10,986 nt of DNA from the NCBI GenBank assembly GCA_007122745.1, contig SKTA01000242.1, positions 1 through 10,986 of the forward strand. Direction: 5' to 3'. Positions 1 through 7,155 of the stretch are shown here, in pieces. The DNA is from Bacteroidales bacterium. GTDB taxonomy: Bacteria; Bacteroidota; Bacteroidia; Bacteroidales; UBA7960. A program made the translations under genes and the position numbers. The notes under the pieces are model-generated. The model did no database searches. It was not told the origin of the DNA and saw only the letters and a program-made list of their open reading frames with translations. How positions within the stretch are numbered: position 1 is the first letter of the stretch; each line of letters opens with the position of its first letter.

Positions 1-1
1 G

Positions 2-406
2 ATGTCTGCAAACGAGTTCAAAAAAAGCAACAAAAAAGACAAGAACCCCACAAAGGGTTCTGCCGGTCGTTTTTTTACCGAATTGCTTGACGGTAGTCTG
101 CTGACGCGTAAAACAACACCAGACCTGTTCCTCTTCATCATATATGTATCCTGTCTTGCGCTCTTCCTGATTTTCAACACCTATTACGCAGAGAAAAAGG
201 CAAGGGAAGCGGATCAGCTTCGTCGGGAGATGACAGCACTACGAATCAATTATATCAACACAAAATCACAATACATGTACCTGACCGGAAGGTCAGAGTT
301 GTTACAGCAACTAAGAAGTCGCGGTTTTATCGAACCGGTTGAATCACCCGGAATAATCGCTCAGCAGGAGGAGGAGCCCGGCTTTTTACGACGCCTTTTT
401 CAGTAA
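2..406 (+). CDS. ftsL: FtsL-like cell division protein, Bacteroidota type
   Basis: A small bitopic inner-membrane protein of 134 residues, in the position of FtsL just upstream of the division PBP. The first 40 residues are hydrophilic and Lys-rich (cytoplasmic). One hydrophobic membrane segment covers about residues 41-60. It is followed by a charged, heptad-like stretch (about 62-104) that could form the periplasmic coiled coil expected of FtsL. The tail is acidic and ends in an Arg-rich, aromatic tip. FtsL proteins form a complex with FtsQ and FtsB and activate the FtsW-FtsI synthase. Sequence identity to the E. coli protein is not evident, so the call rests on topology, size and position. 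The ATG lies at base 2, so the ORF is probably complete. An overlap with the stop codon of an upstream rsmH is likely from known gene order but cannot be seen here. Confidence 0.85.
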   Translation: MSANEFKKSNKKDKNPTKGSAGRFFTELLDGSLLTRKTTPDLFLFIIYVSCLALFLIFNTYYAEKKAREADQLRREMTALRINYINTKSQYMYLTGRSELLQQLRSRGFIEPVESPGIIAQQEEEPGFLRRLFQ

Positions 407-448
407 GAACAAACCAAATTCAACTAAAAAAAACCAAACAACATCGCA
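407..448 (+). other. A/C-rich, nearly G-free leader before ftsI
   Basis: This 42-bp gap between ftsL and ftsI is almost free of G on the coding strand and consists mostly of A and C. It contains the 10-mer aaaccaaatt (411-420), which recurs exactly just before the murD remnant (5330-5339). No Shine-Dalgarno-like purine run lies at the usual distance from the GTG start. A-rich, unstructured leaders are common before start codons in Bacteroidota. A role in translation initiation is inferred. Confidence 0.4.
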
Positions 449-2551
449 GTGGATCAAAAAACCGGCATATTACAACGCATGCGCCTCATATATTTCATGA
501 TGGCGTTGCTGGCTTTTATGATCATTGGGAAGGTCCTTTACATTCAACTTGTAGAGGGCGACCACTGGCGAGAACAAGCCAGAACCGCCACCATGCGTTA
601 TGTAAACATTGATGCCGTAAGAGGCGACATCTACGCTGATGATGGCCGGTTGCTGGCCACAAGCATCCCAATTTATGAGATACGCATGGATCTGAGTCGT
701 GATGTTGTTTCTGATGAGTTGTTCCATTTCGGCATTGACTCGCTGGCCTTTTATCTTTCCCGTCTTTTCGGCGACAGAAGTGCTGCTCAATACAGGGTAT
801 CGCTGCTACGTGCCCGGCAAAACCAGGAACGTTATCATCTTGTGAAACGCAATGTTTCTTATACTGAACTCAGGGAACTTCAGCAATTTCCAATTTTCCG
901 GATGGGACGCTTCCGCGGCGGTTTGATTGCAGAAGCACAGACACGGCGGGAGATGCCTTACAAAACACTTGCCGCACGAACGATAGGTTATGAACGTGAA
1001 GGTGTTTATGTCGGACTTGAAGGTGCATACAGGCATTATCTGGAAGGTGTTCAGGGAAAGCGGCTGATGCAACGGATCAGTGGCGGTTCGTGGATGCCCG
1101 TTAACGACCAGCACGAAATACAACCTCAAAACGGGATGGACCTGTTAACAACAATAAATGTAGAGATACAGGACATCACAGAGAACGCACTGCTCAGGCA
1201 ACTTAACCGTTTTGATGCAGACTTTGGAACGGCAATCGTGATGGAGGTCTCCACCGGCAAGATCAAGGCAATCTCGAACCTGATGCGCTCCGGAGATGGC
1301 TTGCGCTATGAAGAGGCATACAACTTCGCAGTTGGACAAAGTACAGAACCGGGTTCTACCTTTAAATTACCGGTCCTGATGGTTGCCATGGAGGACGGAT
1401 TTGTGCAGCCTCTTGATTCCGTTGACGCGGGCAGAGGCAGGACAAGGTATTATGATCGCATCATGCGGGATGTTAATGAAGAGGGGCATGGCAAGGTTAC
1501 CATGGAGGAGGCTTTTGCCTTATCTTCAAATGTAGGCGTTTCAAGGATCATTTACGAAGCATACAAGGAGCACCCTCAAAAATTTGCAGACGGTCTTAAA
1601 AGGATGCACCTGCATGAGCCGCTTGGCATTGAAATCAGTGGCGAGGGGACACCCTATGTCAGGGAGGTAAACAGTGCGGGATGGTCTGGCACATCGTTGC
1701 CATGGATGGCTATCGGCTATGAGGTCTCACTGACACCACTGCAGATTTTAACCTTTTATAATGCCGTGGCCAATAACGGACGAATGATGAAACCGATGTT
1801 TGTTTCTGAAGTCAGGCAGTCTGGCCGTGTTATCGAACGATTCAATCCGGTTGTGATTGACCGGTCCATTGCCTCTTCAGGCACCATTGATCATGCCCGT
1901 CAGCTTCTGCTGGGTGTAGTTGAATATGGCACGGCAAGAAACATACGAACCGAGGCCTACCCCATTGCCGGTAAAACCGGCACGGCCCAGGTTGCACAAA
2001 CCCGAATGGGATACCGAACCGCGCAGGGCGTTAGCTATCAGGCATCATTTGCCGGTTACTTTCCGGCCGACGACCCCATTTATAGCTGCATTGTTGTGAT
2101 ACATAACCCCAGGGGTTTTATTTTTCATGGCAGTACCGTTGCCGCTCCCGTTTTCAGGGAAATAGCAGACAAAATCCATGCGGCACGCATGTTCATACAG
2201 GAACCAAAACATAGGGAAAATATCATGGCCTCCCTGCCACCATTCAGAAGTGCGCATATCGATGATATGGAACAGGTTTATACCGCTTTTAATGCCTGGA
2301 TACCGGAAAGGCCTGCCGGACTTTATGCAGCAAGCAGACTGAATGCAGATACCGTTTCGTTCAGCGAACGGGAATTCATTGAAAACCTTGTGCCAAATGT
2401 TGTTGGAATGGGTTTAAGTGATGCCATTTTTGTTATGGAAAATGCCGGACTCAGGGTACGCTTTGCCGGGCGGGGCATTGTGCGTACACAGAACATCAGG
2501 CCTGGCACACGTATCAGGGAGGGCAGCATCGTTTATCTCGAATTGTCATAA
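449..2551 (+). CDS. ftsI: Septal class B penicillin-binding protein (FtsI/PBP3) with C-terminal PASTA domain
   Basis: D,D-transpeptidase that cross-links septal peptidoglycan, working with FtsW. A short cytoplasmic tail is followed by one membrane anchor (about residues 11-33). The non-catalytic dimerisation domain comes next and includes the RGDI motif after the anchor. The transpeptidase domain has all three active-site motifs: S303-T-F-K306 with the nucleophilic serine, S359-S-N361, and K509-T-G511. A single PASTA domain fills residues 647-700 (PNVVGMGLSDA onward). The length of 700 is usual for Bacteroidota, where the PASTA domain makes the protein longer than the E. coli enzyme (588). 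The start is a GTG. The next in-frame Met, at residue 11, would remove part of the conserved N-terminal tail, so the GTG is preferred. The gap to murE is 9 bp, consistent with one transcript. Nothing essential appears to be missing. Confidence 0.96.
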   Translation: MDQKTGILQRMRLIYFMMALLAFMIIGKVLYIQLVEGDHWREQARTATMRYVNIDAVRGDIYADDGRLLATSIPIYEIRMDLSRDVVSDELFHFGIDSLAFYLSRLFGDRSAAQYRVSLLRARQNQERYHLVKRNVSYTELRELQQFPIFRMGRFRGGLIAEAQTRREMPYKTLAARTIGYEREGVYVGLEGAYRHYLEGVQGKRLMQRISGGSWMPVNDQHEIQPQNGMDLLTTINVEIQDITENALLRQLNRFDADFGTAIVMEVSTGKIKAISNLMRSGDGLRYEEAYNFAVGQSTEPGSTFKLPVLMVAMEDGFVQPLDSVDAGRGRTRYYDRIMRDVNEEGHGKVTMEEAFALSSNVGVSRIIYEAYKEHPQKFADGLKRMHLHEPLGIEISGEGTPYVREVNSAGWSGTSLPWMAIGYEVSLTPLQILTFYNAVANNGRMMKPMFVSEVRQSGRVIERFNPVVIDRSIASSGTIDHARQLLLGVVEYGTARNIRTEAYPIAGKTGTAQVAQTRMGYRTAQGVSYQASFAGYFPADDPIYSCIVVIHNPRGFIFHGSTVAAPVFREIADKIHAARMFIQEPKHRENIMASLPPFRSAHIDDMEQVYTAFNAWIPERPAGLYAASRLNADTVSFSEREFIENLVPNVVGMGLSDAIFVMENAGLRVRFAGRGIVRTQNIRPGTRIREGSIVYLELS

Positions 2552-2560
2552 GACATATAT

Positions 2561-4018
2561 ATGTTACTGAAAGAGATCATACATAATTTACCGAACAGTG
2601 AAGTCAGGGGAAGCCTCACGGAGGAAATCGGCAACATAACAGCCGATTCCAGGAAAGTAACTACCGGTTCATTGTTCGTGGCCATTAAAGGGCTACAAAC
2701 CGATGGCCATGAATATATTGATCAGGCAATCGGCTCGGGTGCCAAGGCTATAGCATGCTCGAAGCTTCCTGAAAAGTGCAAGGAGGGAGTTACTTATCTC
2801 GTGACAGCAAATACAGCAAAAGCATTAGGAACCATCGCTGATGCCTTTTACGGTCACCCATCCCAAAAGATACAGCTGATTGGCATCACAGGCACCAACG
2901 GTAAAACAACCGTAGCAACCTTGTTGCATGAGGTTTTTTCGGAACTGGGTTTCCGATGCGGATTGATCTCCACGATAGGTAACCGGATCGCTGACAAAGA
3001 ACAGCCATCCCATTATACAACACCCGATGCAATAAGTCTCAACAGGCTTTTAAAAGAGATGGTGGATGCAAAGTGCACGCATGCCTTCATGGAGGTAAGC
3101 TCACATGCGCTGGCACAACACCGAACGGAGGCCATCCAGTTTCGGGGTGCCGTTTTTACAAACATTTCACACGATCACCTGGATTATCACAAAAGCTTCA
3201 GAGGTTATCTGAAGGCAAAACAGATGCTTTTCAAAGCATTGAATAAGAATGCGTTTGCCCTTACAAACCTTGATGACAAAAATGGCATGATCGCCATACA
3301 GAACACAAAAGCGACTAAAAGCACCTACAGCCTGAAAGCCATGGCGGACTTTAAAACCAAAGTGCTGGAAAACAGCTTTCAGGGACTGCATCTTCTTATT
3401 GATGGGAAGGAGTTATTCAGCAAGCTAACTGGCAATTTTAACGCGTACAACATTCTCGCAGTTTACAGTGTGGGTCGGTTGCTTGATATGGACAAAGAAC
3501 AGTTGCTGAAAGCGATCAGCAAATGCGATCCTCCGGAGGGCCGGTTTGACATTTTTACTGCTCCCAATAATATTACCGGTATTTTAGACTATGCCCACAC
3601 ACCTGATGCGTTAGAGAATGTGTTGCAAAACATCAATAAGATCAGAGAAGGGAGACAACAAATCATTACTGTTATTGGCTGTGGTGGCGACAGGGACAAA
3701 ACCAAAAGGGGGCCTATGGCTGTTATCGCAGCAAAATACAGCGACAAGGTTTTCTTTACCAGTGATAACCCAAGGAACGAAAACCCCGATGCCATTATTG
3801 ATGAAATGATACAGAGGCTTGACATGTTTCCGGGGTTAAAGGAAAAACATATTGCCATCTCAAACCGCAGGGAGGCGATTAAGGTGGCTTGTATCACGGC
3901 CGGAAATGGAGACATCATCCTTGTTGCAGGGAAAGGACATGAAAAATACCAGGAAATCATGGGAAAAAAACTTCCTTTTGATGACAAAGCCCTTTTAATG
4001 GAATTTTTAAACAGATGA
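2561..4018 (+). CDS. murE: UDP-MurNAc-L-Ala-D-Glu : meso-diaminopimelate ligase (MurE)
   Basis: Cytoplasmic ATP-dependent ligase that adds the third amino acid of the stem peptide. The 485 residues match the family length. The N-terminal UDP-substrate domain contains the DSRKV motif. The central ATPase domain has the P-loop G111-TNGKTT, the MEVSSHAL and NISHDHLDYH motifs, and a lysine (K220, in AKQMLF) placed like the carbamylated lysine of Mur ligases. The C-terminal domain carries HTPDAL, D402-N-P-R405 and GKGHEKYQ. DNPR is the signature for meso-diaminopimelate; lysine-adding enzymes usually have a different sequence here. The substrate of MurE is the product of MurD, yet the MurD in this cluster is a fragment, so the precursor must come from another enzyme. 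The ATG follows an AT-rich stretch without a clear ribosome binding site. Only 3 bp separate it from mraY. Confidence 0.97.
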   Translation: MLLKEIIHNLPNSEVRGSLTEEIGNITADSRKVTTGSLFVAIKGLQTDGHEYIDQAIGSGAKAIACSKLPEKCKEGVTYLVTANTAKALGTIADAFYGHPSQKIQLIGITGTNGKTTVATLLHEVFSELGFRCGLISTIGNRIADKEQPSHYTTPDAISLNRLLKEMVDAKCTHAFMEVSSHALAQHRTEAIQFRGAVFTNISHDHLDYHKSFRGYLKAKQMLFKALNKNAFALTNLDDKNGMIAIQNTKATKSTYSLKAMADFKTKVLENSFQGLHLLIDGKELFSKLTGNFNAYNILAVYSVGRLLDMDKEQLLKAISKCDPPEGRFDIFTAPNNITGILDYAHTPDALENVLQNINKIREGRQQIITVIGCGGDRDKTKRGPMAVIAAKYSDKVFFTSDNPRNENPDAIIDEMIQRLDMFPGLKEKHIAISNRREAIKVACITAGNGDIILVAGKGHEKYQEIMGKKLPFDDKALLMEFLNR

Positions 4019-4021
4019 TCT

Positions 4022-5278
4022 ATGCTATATAGCTTGTTTGAGTTTCTGGATCAAAATTTTGACCTTCCCGGTACGGGGGTATTTCAATATATCTCTTTCC
4101 GGGCAGGCATGGCGCTGATCACATCCCTGTTCATCAGCATGATCTCCGGCAAACGAATCATCCGTTTGCTGCAAAAGAAACTAGTGGGTGAAACTGTGAG
4201 AGACCTTGGTCTGGATGGACAGATCAGCAAGCAGGGGACTCCTACAATGGGCGGTATCATCATCATTTCCGCAATTTTGATCCCCACCCTGTTGTTTGCA
4301 AACCTGAATAACATATACATCCTCCTGATGCTGATTTCCACCATCTGGCTGGGGATAATCGGATTTACCGATGACTATATTAAGGTATTCAGGAAAGAGA
4401 AAAAAGGGTTGCACGGAAAATTCAAGATCCTTGGACAGATCACCCTGGGTATTATTGTGGGGGCAACACTGTTCTTTCACGATGGCGTGGTGATCAGGGA
4501 AAAGACCGAGACACCTCTTGAATTTATCAGCACAACAGAGATCCTGGAAATGGAAGGTGTAGTCAGCAGCGACACACCGTTCCCGATGGAATCGGTCAAA
4601 TCAACCAAAACAACGATACCCTTCTTTAAAGACAACGAATTTGACTATTCCATCATTCTCAAATGGCTGGGTGAGGGTTATGAGCGGTGGGCATTCCTTG
4701 TTTTTATTCCAATCGTAATCCTGATTATCACAGCTGTTTCGAACGGTGCAAACATAACGGACGGACTTGACGGACTGGCAACCGGAACATCCGCCATTAT
4801 TGGCGTAACGCTTGGCATTCTGGCTTATGTTTCAGGTAACATGTTTTTTGCCGATTATTTGAATATCATGTACATACCTCATACCGGCGAGCTGGTCATC
4901 TTCATAGCTGCATTTGTCGGTGCATGCATTGGTTTCCTGTGGTATAATTCTTTCCCTGCGCAAGTTTTCATGGGAGATACAGGAAGTCTTACCCTTGGGG
5001 GTATCATCGCCGTTTTCGCGATCGTCATCAGGAAAGAGCTGATGATTCCAATTTTATGCGGAATCTTTTTCGTTGAAAGCCTCTCGGTGATCATCCAGGT
5101 AAGCTGGTTTAAATATACCAGGAAACGCTTTGGTGCCGGCAGACGTGTCTTTAAAATGGCCCCTCTTCACCATCATTATCAAATGAAGGGGTTCCATGAG
5201 GCAAAGATCGTGCAGCGGTTTTTTATCGTTGGAATCATTTTGGCAGTTCTTGCCGTCATTACACTAAAAGTCAGATAA
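4022..5278 (+). CDS. mraY: Phospho-MurNAc-pentapeptide transferase (MraY)
   Basis: Polytopic inner-membrane enzyme that transfers phospho-MurNAc-pentapeptide from UDP to undecaprenyl phosphate, giving lipid I. Family motifs in order are PTMGG, the catalytic-site D117-D118-Y, N241-GANITDGLDGLA (including D247), FMGDTGSLTLGG, and the cytoplasmic HHH loop (H383-H385 in APLHHHY). About ten hydrophobic segments can be recognised. The protein has 418 residues against about 360 in E. coli. Most of the excess is a polar insert at about residues 157-220 between membrane segments, an enlargement typical of Bacteroidota. The ATG lies 3 bp after the murE stop, so translation is probably coupled. It is followed by the repeat-bearing spacer before the murD remnant. 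All catalytic motifs are intact. Confidence 0.96.
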   Translation: MLYSLFEFLDQNFDLPGTGVFQYISFRAGMALITSLFISMISGKRIIRLLQKKLVGETVRDLGLDGQISKQGTPTMGGIIIISAILIPTLLFANLNNIYILLMLISTIWLGIIGFTDDYIKVFRKEKKGLHGKFKILGQITLGIIVGATLFFHDGVVIREKTETPLEFISTTEILEMEGVVSSDTPFPMESVKSTKTTIPFFKDNEFDYSIILKWLGEGYERWAFLVFIPIVILIITAVSNGANITDGLDGLATGTSAIIGVTLGILAYVSGNMFFADYLNIMYIPHTGELVIFIAAFVGACIGFLWYNSFPAQVFMGDTGSLTLGGIIAVFAIVIRKELMIPILCGIFFVESLSVIIQVSWFKYTRKRFGAGRRVFKMAPLHHHYQMKGFHEAKIVQRFFIVGIILAVLAVITLKVR

Positions 5279-5285
5279 TGTTTTC

Positions 5286-5334
5286 ATAAACAATAAACAA
5301 TAAACAATAAACAATAAACAATAAACAATAAACC
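5286..5334 (+). repeat. 7-bp tandem repeat (ataaaca)n between mraY and the murD remnant
   Basis: Six perfect head-to-tail copies of ataaaca run from 5286 to 5327. A seventh copy ending in c rather than a follows (5328-5334). The spacer has no G from 5281 up to the start codon at 5342. The array lies exactly where the missing 5' two-thirds of murD would be. It is non-coding: in the murD frame a TAA occurs at 5315-5317. The unit differs from the 8-bp unit before ftsW by one inserted c (caataaa versus caactaaa). Copy number is probably prone to slippage. A role in regulation or in the murD deletion is inference only. Confidence 0.9.
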
Positions 5335-5341
5335 AAATTTT

Positions 5342-5890
5342 ATGAATACGCTGGAGCAGGCATTAAAAAGAAGAGAAAACATTTACAGCAGCATGGCTGA
5401 AACCATTGCCTCAAGGCTGTATGACGTCAGGAAAGAGGGCATTAAGGACAGCCTGAGCGGCTTCCATAACCAGGCGCACAGGTTGGAAGAGGTGGCCACC
5501 GTAAGAGGTATCAGCTTCATTAACGACAGCAAAGCAGCAAATATAAATGCAACCTGGTATGCACTTGAAAGCATGCATCGTCCGGTAATCTGGATCGCAG
5601 GCGGACAGGATAATGGCAATAACTATGAGGCATTGAAGGAAGTGGTAGAAGAAAAGGTGAAAGCGATTATTTGCCTTGGGGCTGACAACAGCAATATCAG
5701 CAGTTACTTCAAAGACAAGGTTGATTTGATTCTTGAAACAGCAGATATGTTTGATGCCGTAAAGGCTGCCTACAGTCTGGGACATCCTGGTGACGTCGTT
5801 TTGTTTTCGCCGGCCAACCCAAGCTTTGACCTGTTTGAGAACTATGCTGAAAGGGGGAAACGTTTCAGAGAGGCTATATTTGGCCTTTAA
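5342..5890 (+). CDS. murD: MurD remnant: C-terminal ligase domain only, probably not catalytic
   Basis: MurD normally joins D-Glu to UDP-MurNAc-L-Ala and is about 445 residues long. This ORF has 182 residues and matches only the last part. It begins at the end of the ATPase domain (NIYSSMA, the counterpart of HNxxN) and continues through the C-terminal domain: H46-R47, INDSK64, WYALESM, IAGG, SPA...S161-F-D and ENYAERG. The UDP-binding domain and the P-loop are absent, and nothing upstream encodes them. Several conserved positions have changed. HNxxN is RRENIYS; DSKATN is DSKAAN (A66 for the Thr321 of E. coli); the lysine after the GG turn (E. coli Lys348) is N91; PACAS is PANPS. The reading frame is otherwise open, with an ATG start. 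It may be a decaying pseudogene or a domain kept for another role. Order (after mraY, before ftsW) supports descent from the native murD. A working MurD must exist elsewhere, or the step is done differently. Confidence 0.85.
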   Translation: MNTLEQALKRRENIYSSMAETIASRLYDVRKEGIKDSLSGFHNQAHRLEEVATVRGISFINDSKAANINATWYALESMHRPVIWIAGGQDNGNNYEALKEVVEEKVKAIICLGADNSNISSYFKDKVDLILETADMFDAVKAAYSLGHPGDVVLFSPANPSFDLFENYAERGKRFREAIFGL

Positions 5891-5994
5891 GTTATCTAAG
5901 CCCCAAGCAAGGCACTGATCCATAAGACGTAAGCGGATATACCAAACAACACTAAACAACTAAACAACTAAACAACTAAACAAATTAATACAAC
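5891..5994 (+). other. Spacer between the murD remnant and ftsW
   Basis: This 104-bp gap is the longest non-coding stretch in the window. Its first 50 bp are of mixed composition with no ORF, no match to the Bacteroidota -7 element TAnnTTTG, and no strong hairpin followed by a T-run. The second half is the 8-bp tandem array and an A-rich, nearly G-free leader up to the ftsW start. It could hold a promoter for ftsW, but none can be shown. Confidence 0.5.
5951..5982 (+). repeat. 8-bp tandem repeat (actaaaca)n upstream of ftsW
   Basis: Four perfect copies of actaaaca run head to tail from 5951. A near copy (accaaaca, 5941-5948) lies just upstream, offset by 2 bp. The array ends 12 bp before the ftsW start codon and contains no G. 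The unit resembles the 7-bp unit at 5286-5334 with one extra c. Together the two arrays bracket the murD remnant. Confidence 0.88.
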
Positions 5995-7155
5995 ATGCAA
6001 TCGATCATGAAACATCTGAAAGGAGACCGGACCATATGGGTGGTGGTATTCTTCCTTTATATTGTTTCCATACTTGCGGTTTACAGTTCAACGGGCACGC
6101 TGGCATACCGTTTCCGGGCGGGTAATACGGAATACTATTTGTTGCGCCATTTTATCATCATCGTTTTAGGTATTGGTTTGCTTTACGTCAGCCATAACAT
6201 CAAGTACAGGTATTATTCCACCCTATCGCAGATTGCTCTGTATATCGCGATCCCACTATTGATCTTTACCCTTTTCAGGGGTACGAGCATTCATGAGGCG
6301 AGCCGTTGGATCACCCTGCCAATTATCAATATAAGCTTTCAAAGCTCTGATTTTGCAAAGCTTGCATTGATCATGTATCTGGCCCGTATGCTTACACGCC
6401 GCCAGGATTACATATCAGATCTGCACAACTCATTTTTGCCTATGGTGTTACCGGTGATCATCGTTTGTGCGCTGATTATGCCGGCAAATTTTTCCACGGC
6501 GGCTGTTTTGTTTGTCTCTTCCGTTGTTTTGATGTTTATTGGGAGGGTGCAGGTGAAACACATTGCCGCTTTGCTGGGTGTAAGCATTGCAGGGGCTGCG
6601 CTCATGTTCATCATTATGAGCAGCATGCCTGACGGTGGCAGGGTGGAAACCTGGCAGAACAGGATCAACAGCTTCACCAATAAGGAACAAACCAACACCT
6701 ACCAGGCAGATCAGGCAAAAATTGCCATTGCAACGGGAGGGATATTTGGCAAAATGCCGGGCAACTCAACGCAACGTAACTTTCTACCCCAGGCATATTC
6801 CGACTTTATTTATGCCATAATCATTGAAGAATATGGTCTTGTCGGGGGATTTACCGTACTGTTATTGTATTTGATCATTTTGTACAGGGGAATTCGTATT
6901 GCGCACAAGAGCCCGGGCACATTCGGGGCATTGCTGGCAGCAGGACTGAGCTTCAGTCTGGTATTTCAGGCAATGATAAATATGGCAGTAGCTGTTAACC
7001 TTTTACCCATAACAGGCCAACCATTACCTCTTGTCAGTATGGGGGGGACATCGCTATGGTTTACAAGTTTATCTATTGGCATTATCCTGAGTGTCAGCCG
7101 AAGCATTGAAGAAAAGCATAATATGTCTGAAAACGCACAAGTAGTGGATGAATAA
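5995..7155 (+). CDS. ftsW: Septal peptidoglycan glycosyltransferase (FtsW, SEDS family)
   Basis: Polytopic inner-membrane polymerase that links lipid II into glycan strands at the division site, paired with the FtsI at 449-2551. The 386 residues contain about ten hydrophobic segments. Family landmarks are AVYSSTG near the N-terminus, the GNSTQRNFLPQAYSDF loop with D270 at the place of the essential Asp of SEDS proteins (E. coli FtsW D297), IIIEEYGLVGG, and GQPLPLVSMGGTS near the C-terminus. The first ATG (5995) is used here; a second at 6007 (MKHLKG) is also possible. The gene follows the 8-bp repeat array, so it may be expressed independently of the murD remnant. Its last 8 bases (ATGAATAA) overlap the murG start in another frame, which implies translational coupling. 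Confidence 0.96.
   Translation: MQSIMKHLKGDRTIWVVVFFLYIVSILAVYSSTGTLAYRFRAGNTEYYLLRHFIIIVLGIGLLYVSHNIKYRYYSTLSQIALYIAIPLLIFTLFRGTSIHEASRWITLPIINISFQSSDFAKLALIMYLARMLTRRQDYISDLHNSFLPMVLPVIIVCALIMPANFSTAAVLFVSSVVLMFIGRVQVKHIAALLGVSIAGAALMFIIMSSMPDGGRVETWQNRINSFTNKEQTNTYQADQAKIAIATGGIFGKMPGNSTQRNFLPQAYSDFIYAIIIEEYGLVGGFTVLLLYLIILYRGIRIAHKSPGTFGALLAAGLSFSLVFQAMINMAVAVNLLPITGQPLPLVSMGGTSLWFTSLSIGIILSVSRSIEEKHNMSENAQVVDE

Noticed and set aside
449..481. Later ATG start for ftsI at 479
   Set aside because: It would remove the K-T-G-I-L-Q-R tail that resembles the usual N-terminus of Bacteroidota division PBPs just before the membrane anchor. The GTG at 449 fits better.
3589..3987. Minus-strand ORF inside murE
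   Set aside because: It lies fully opposite conserved MurE C-domain codons, including DNPR, and shows no domain of its own.
5286..5334. CRISPR-like array
   Set aside because: The units are 7 bp, directly adjacent and have no spacers, so it is a simple tandem repeat.
5279..5341. Recovery of the missing MurD N-terminus by frameshift
   Set aside because: The spacer is only 63 bp of low-complexity sequence directly after the mraY stop. No frame can encode the missing 260 or so residues.
5878..5908. Rho-independent terminator after the murD remnant
   Set aside because: Only a short imperfect inverted repeat (ggcctt / aagcc with a bulge) is visible, and no T-run follows it.
5411..5959. Minus-strand ORF of 182 codons opposite the murD remnant
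   Set aside because: The plus-strand frame matches MurD motifs throughout. The antisense translation has no recognisable domain and is a shadow, although its length happens to equal that of the remnant.
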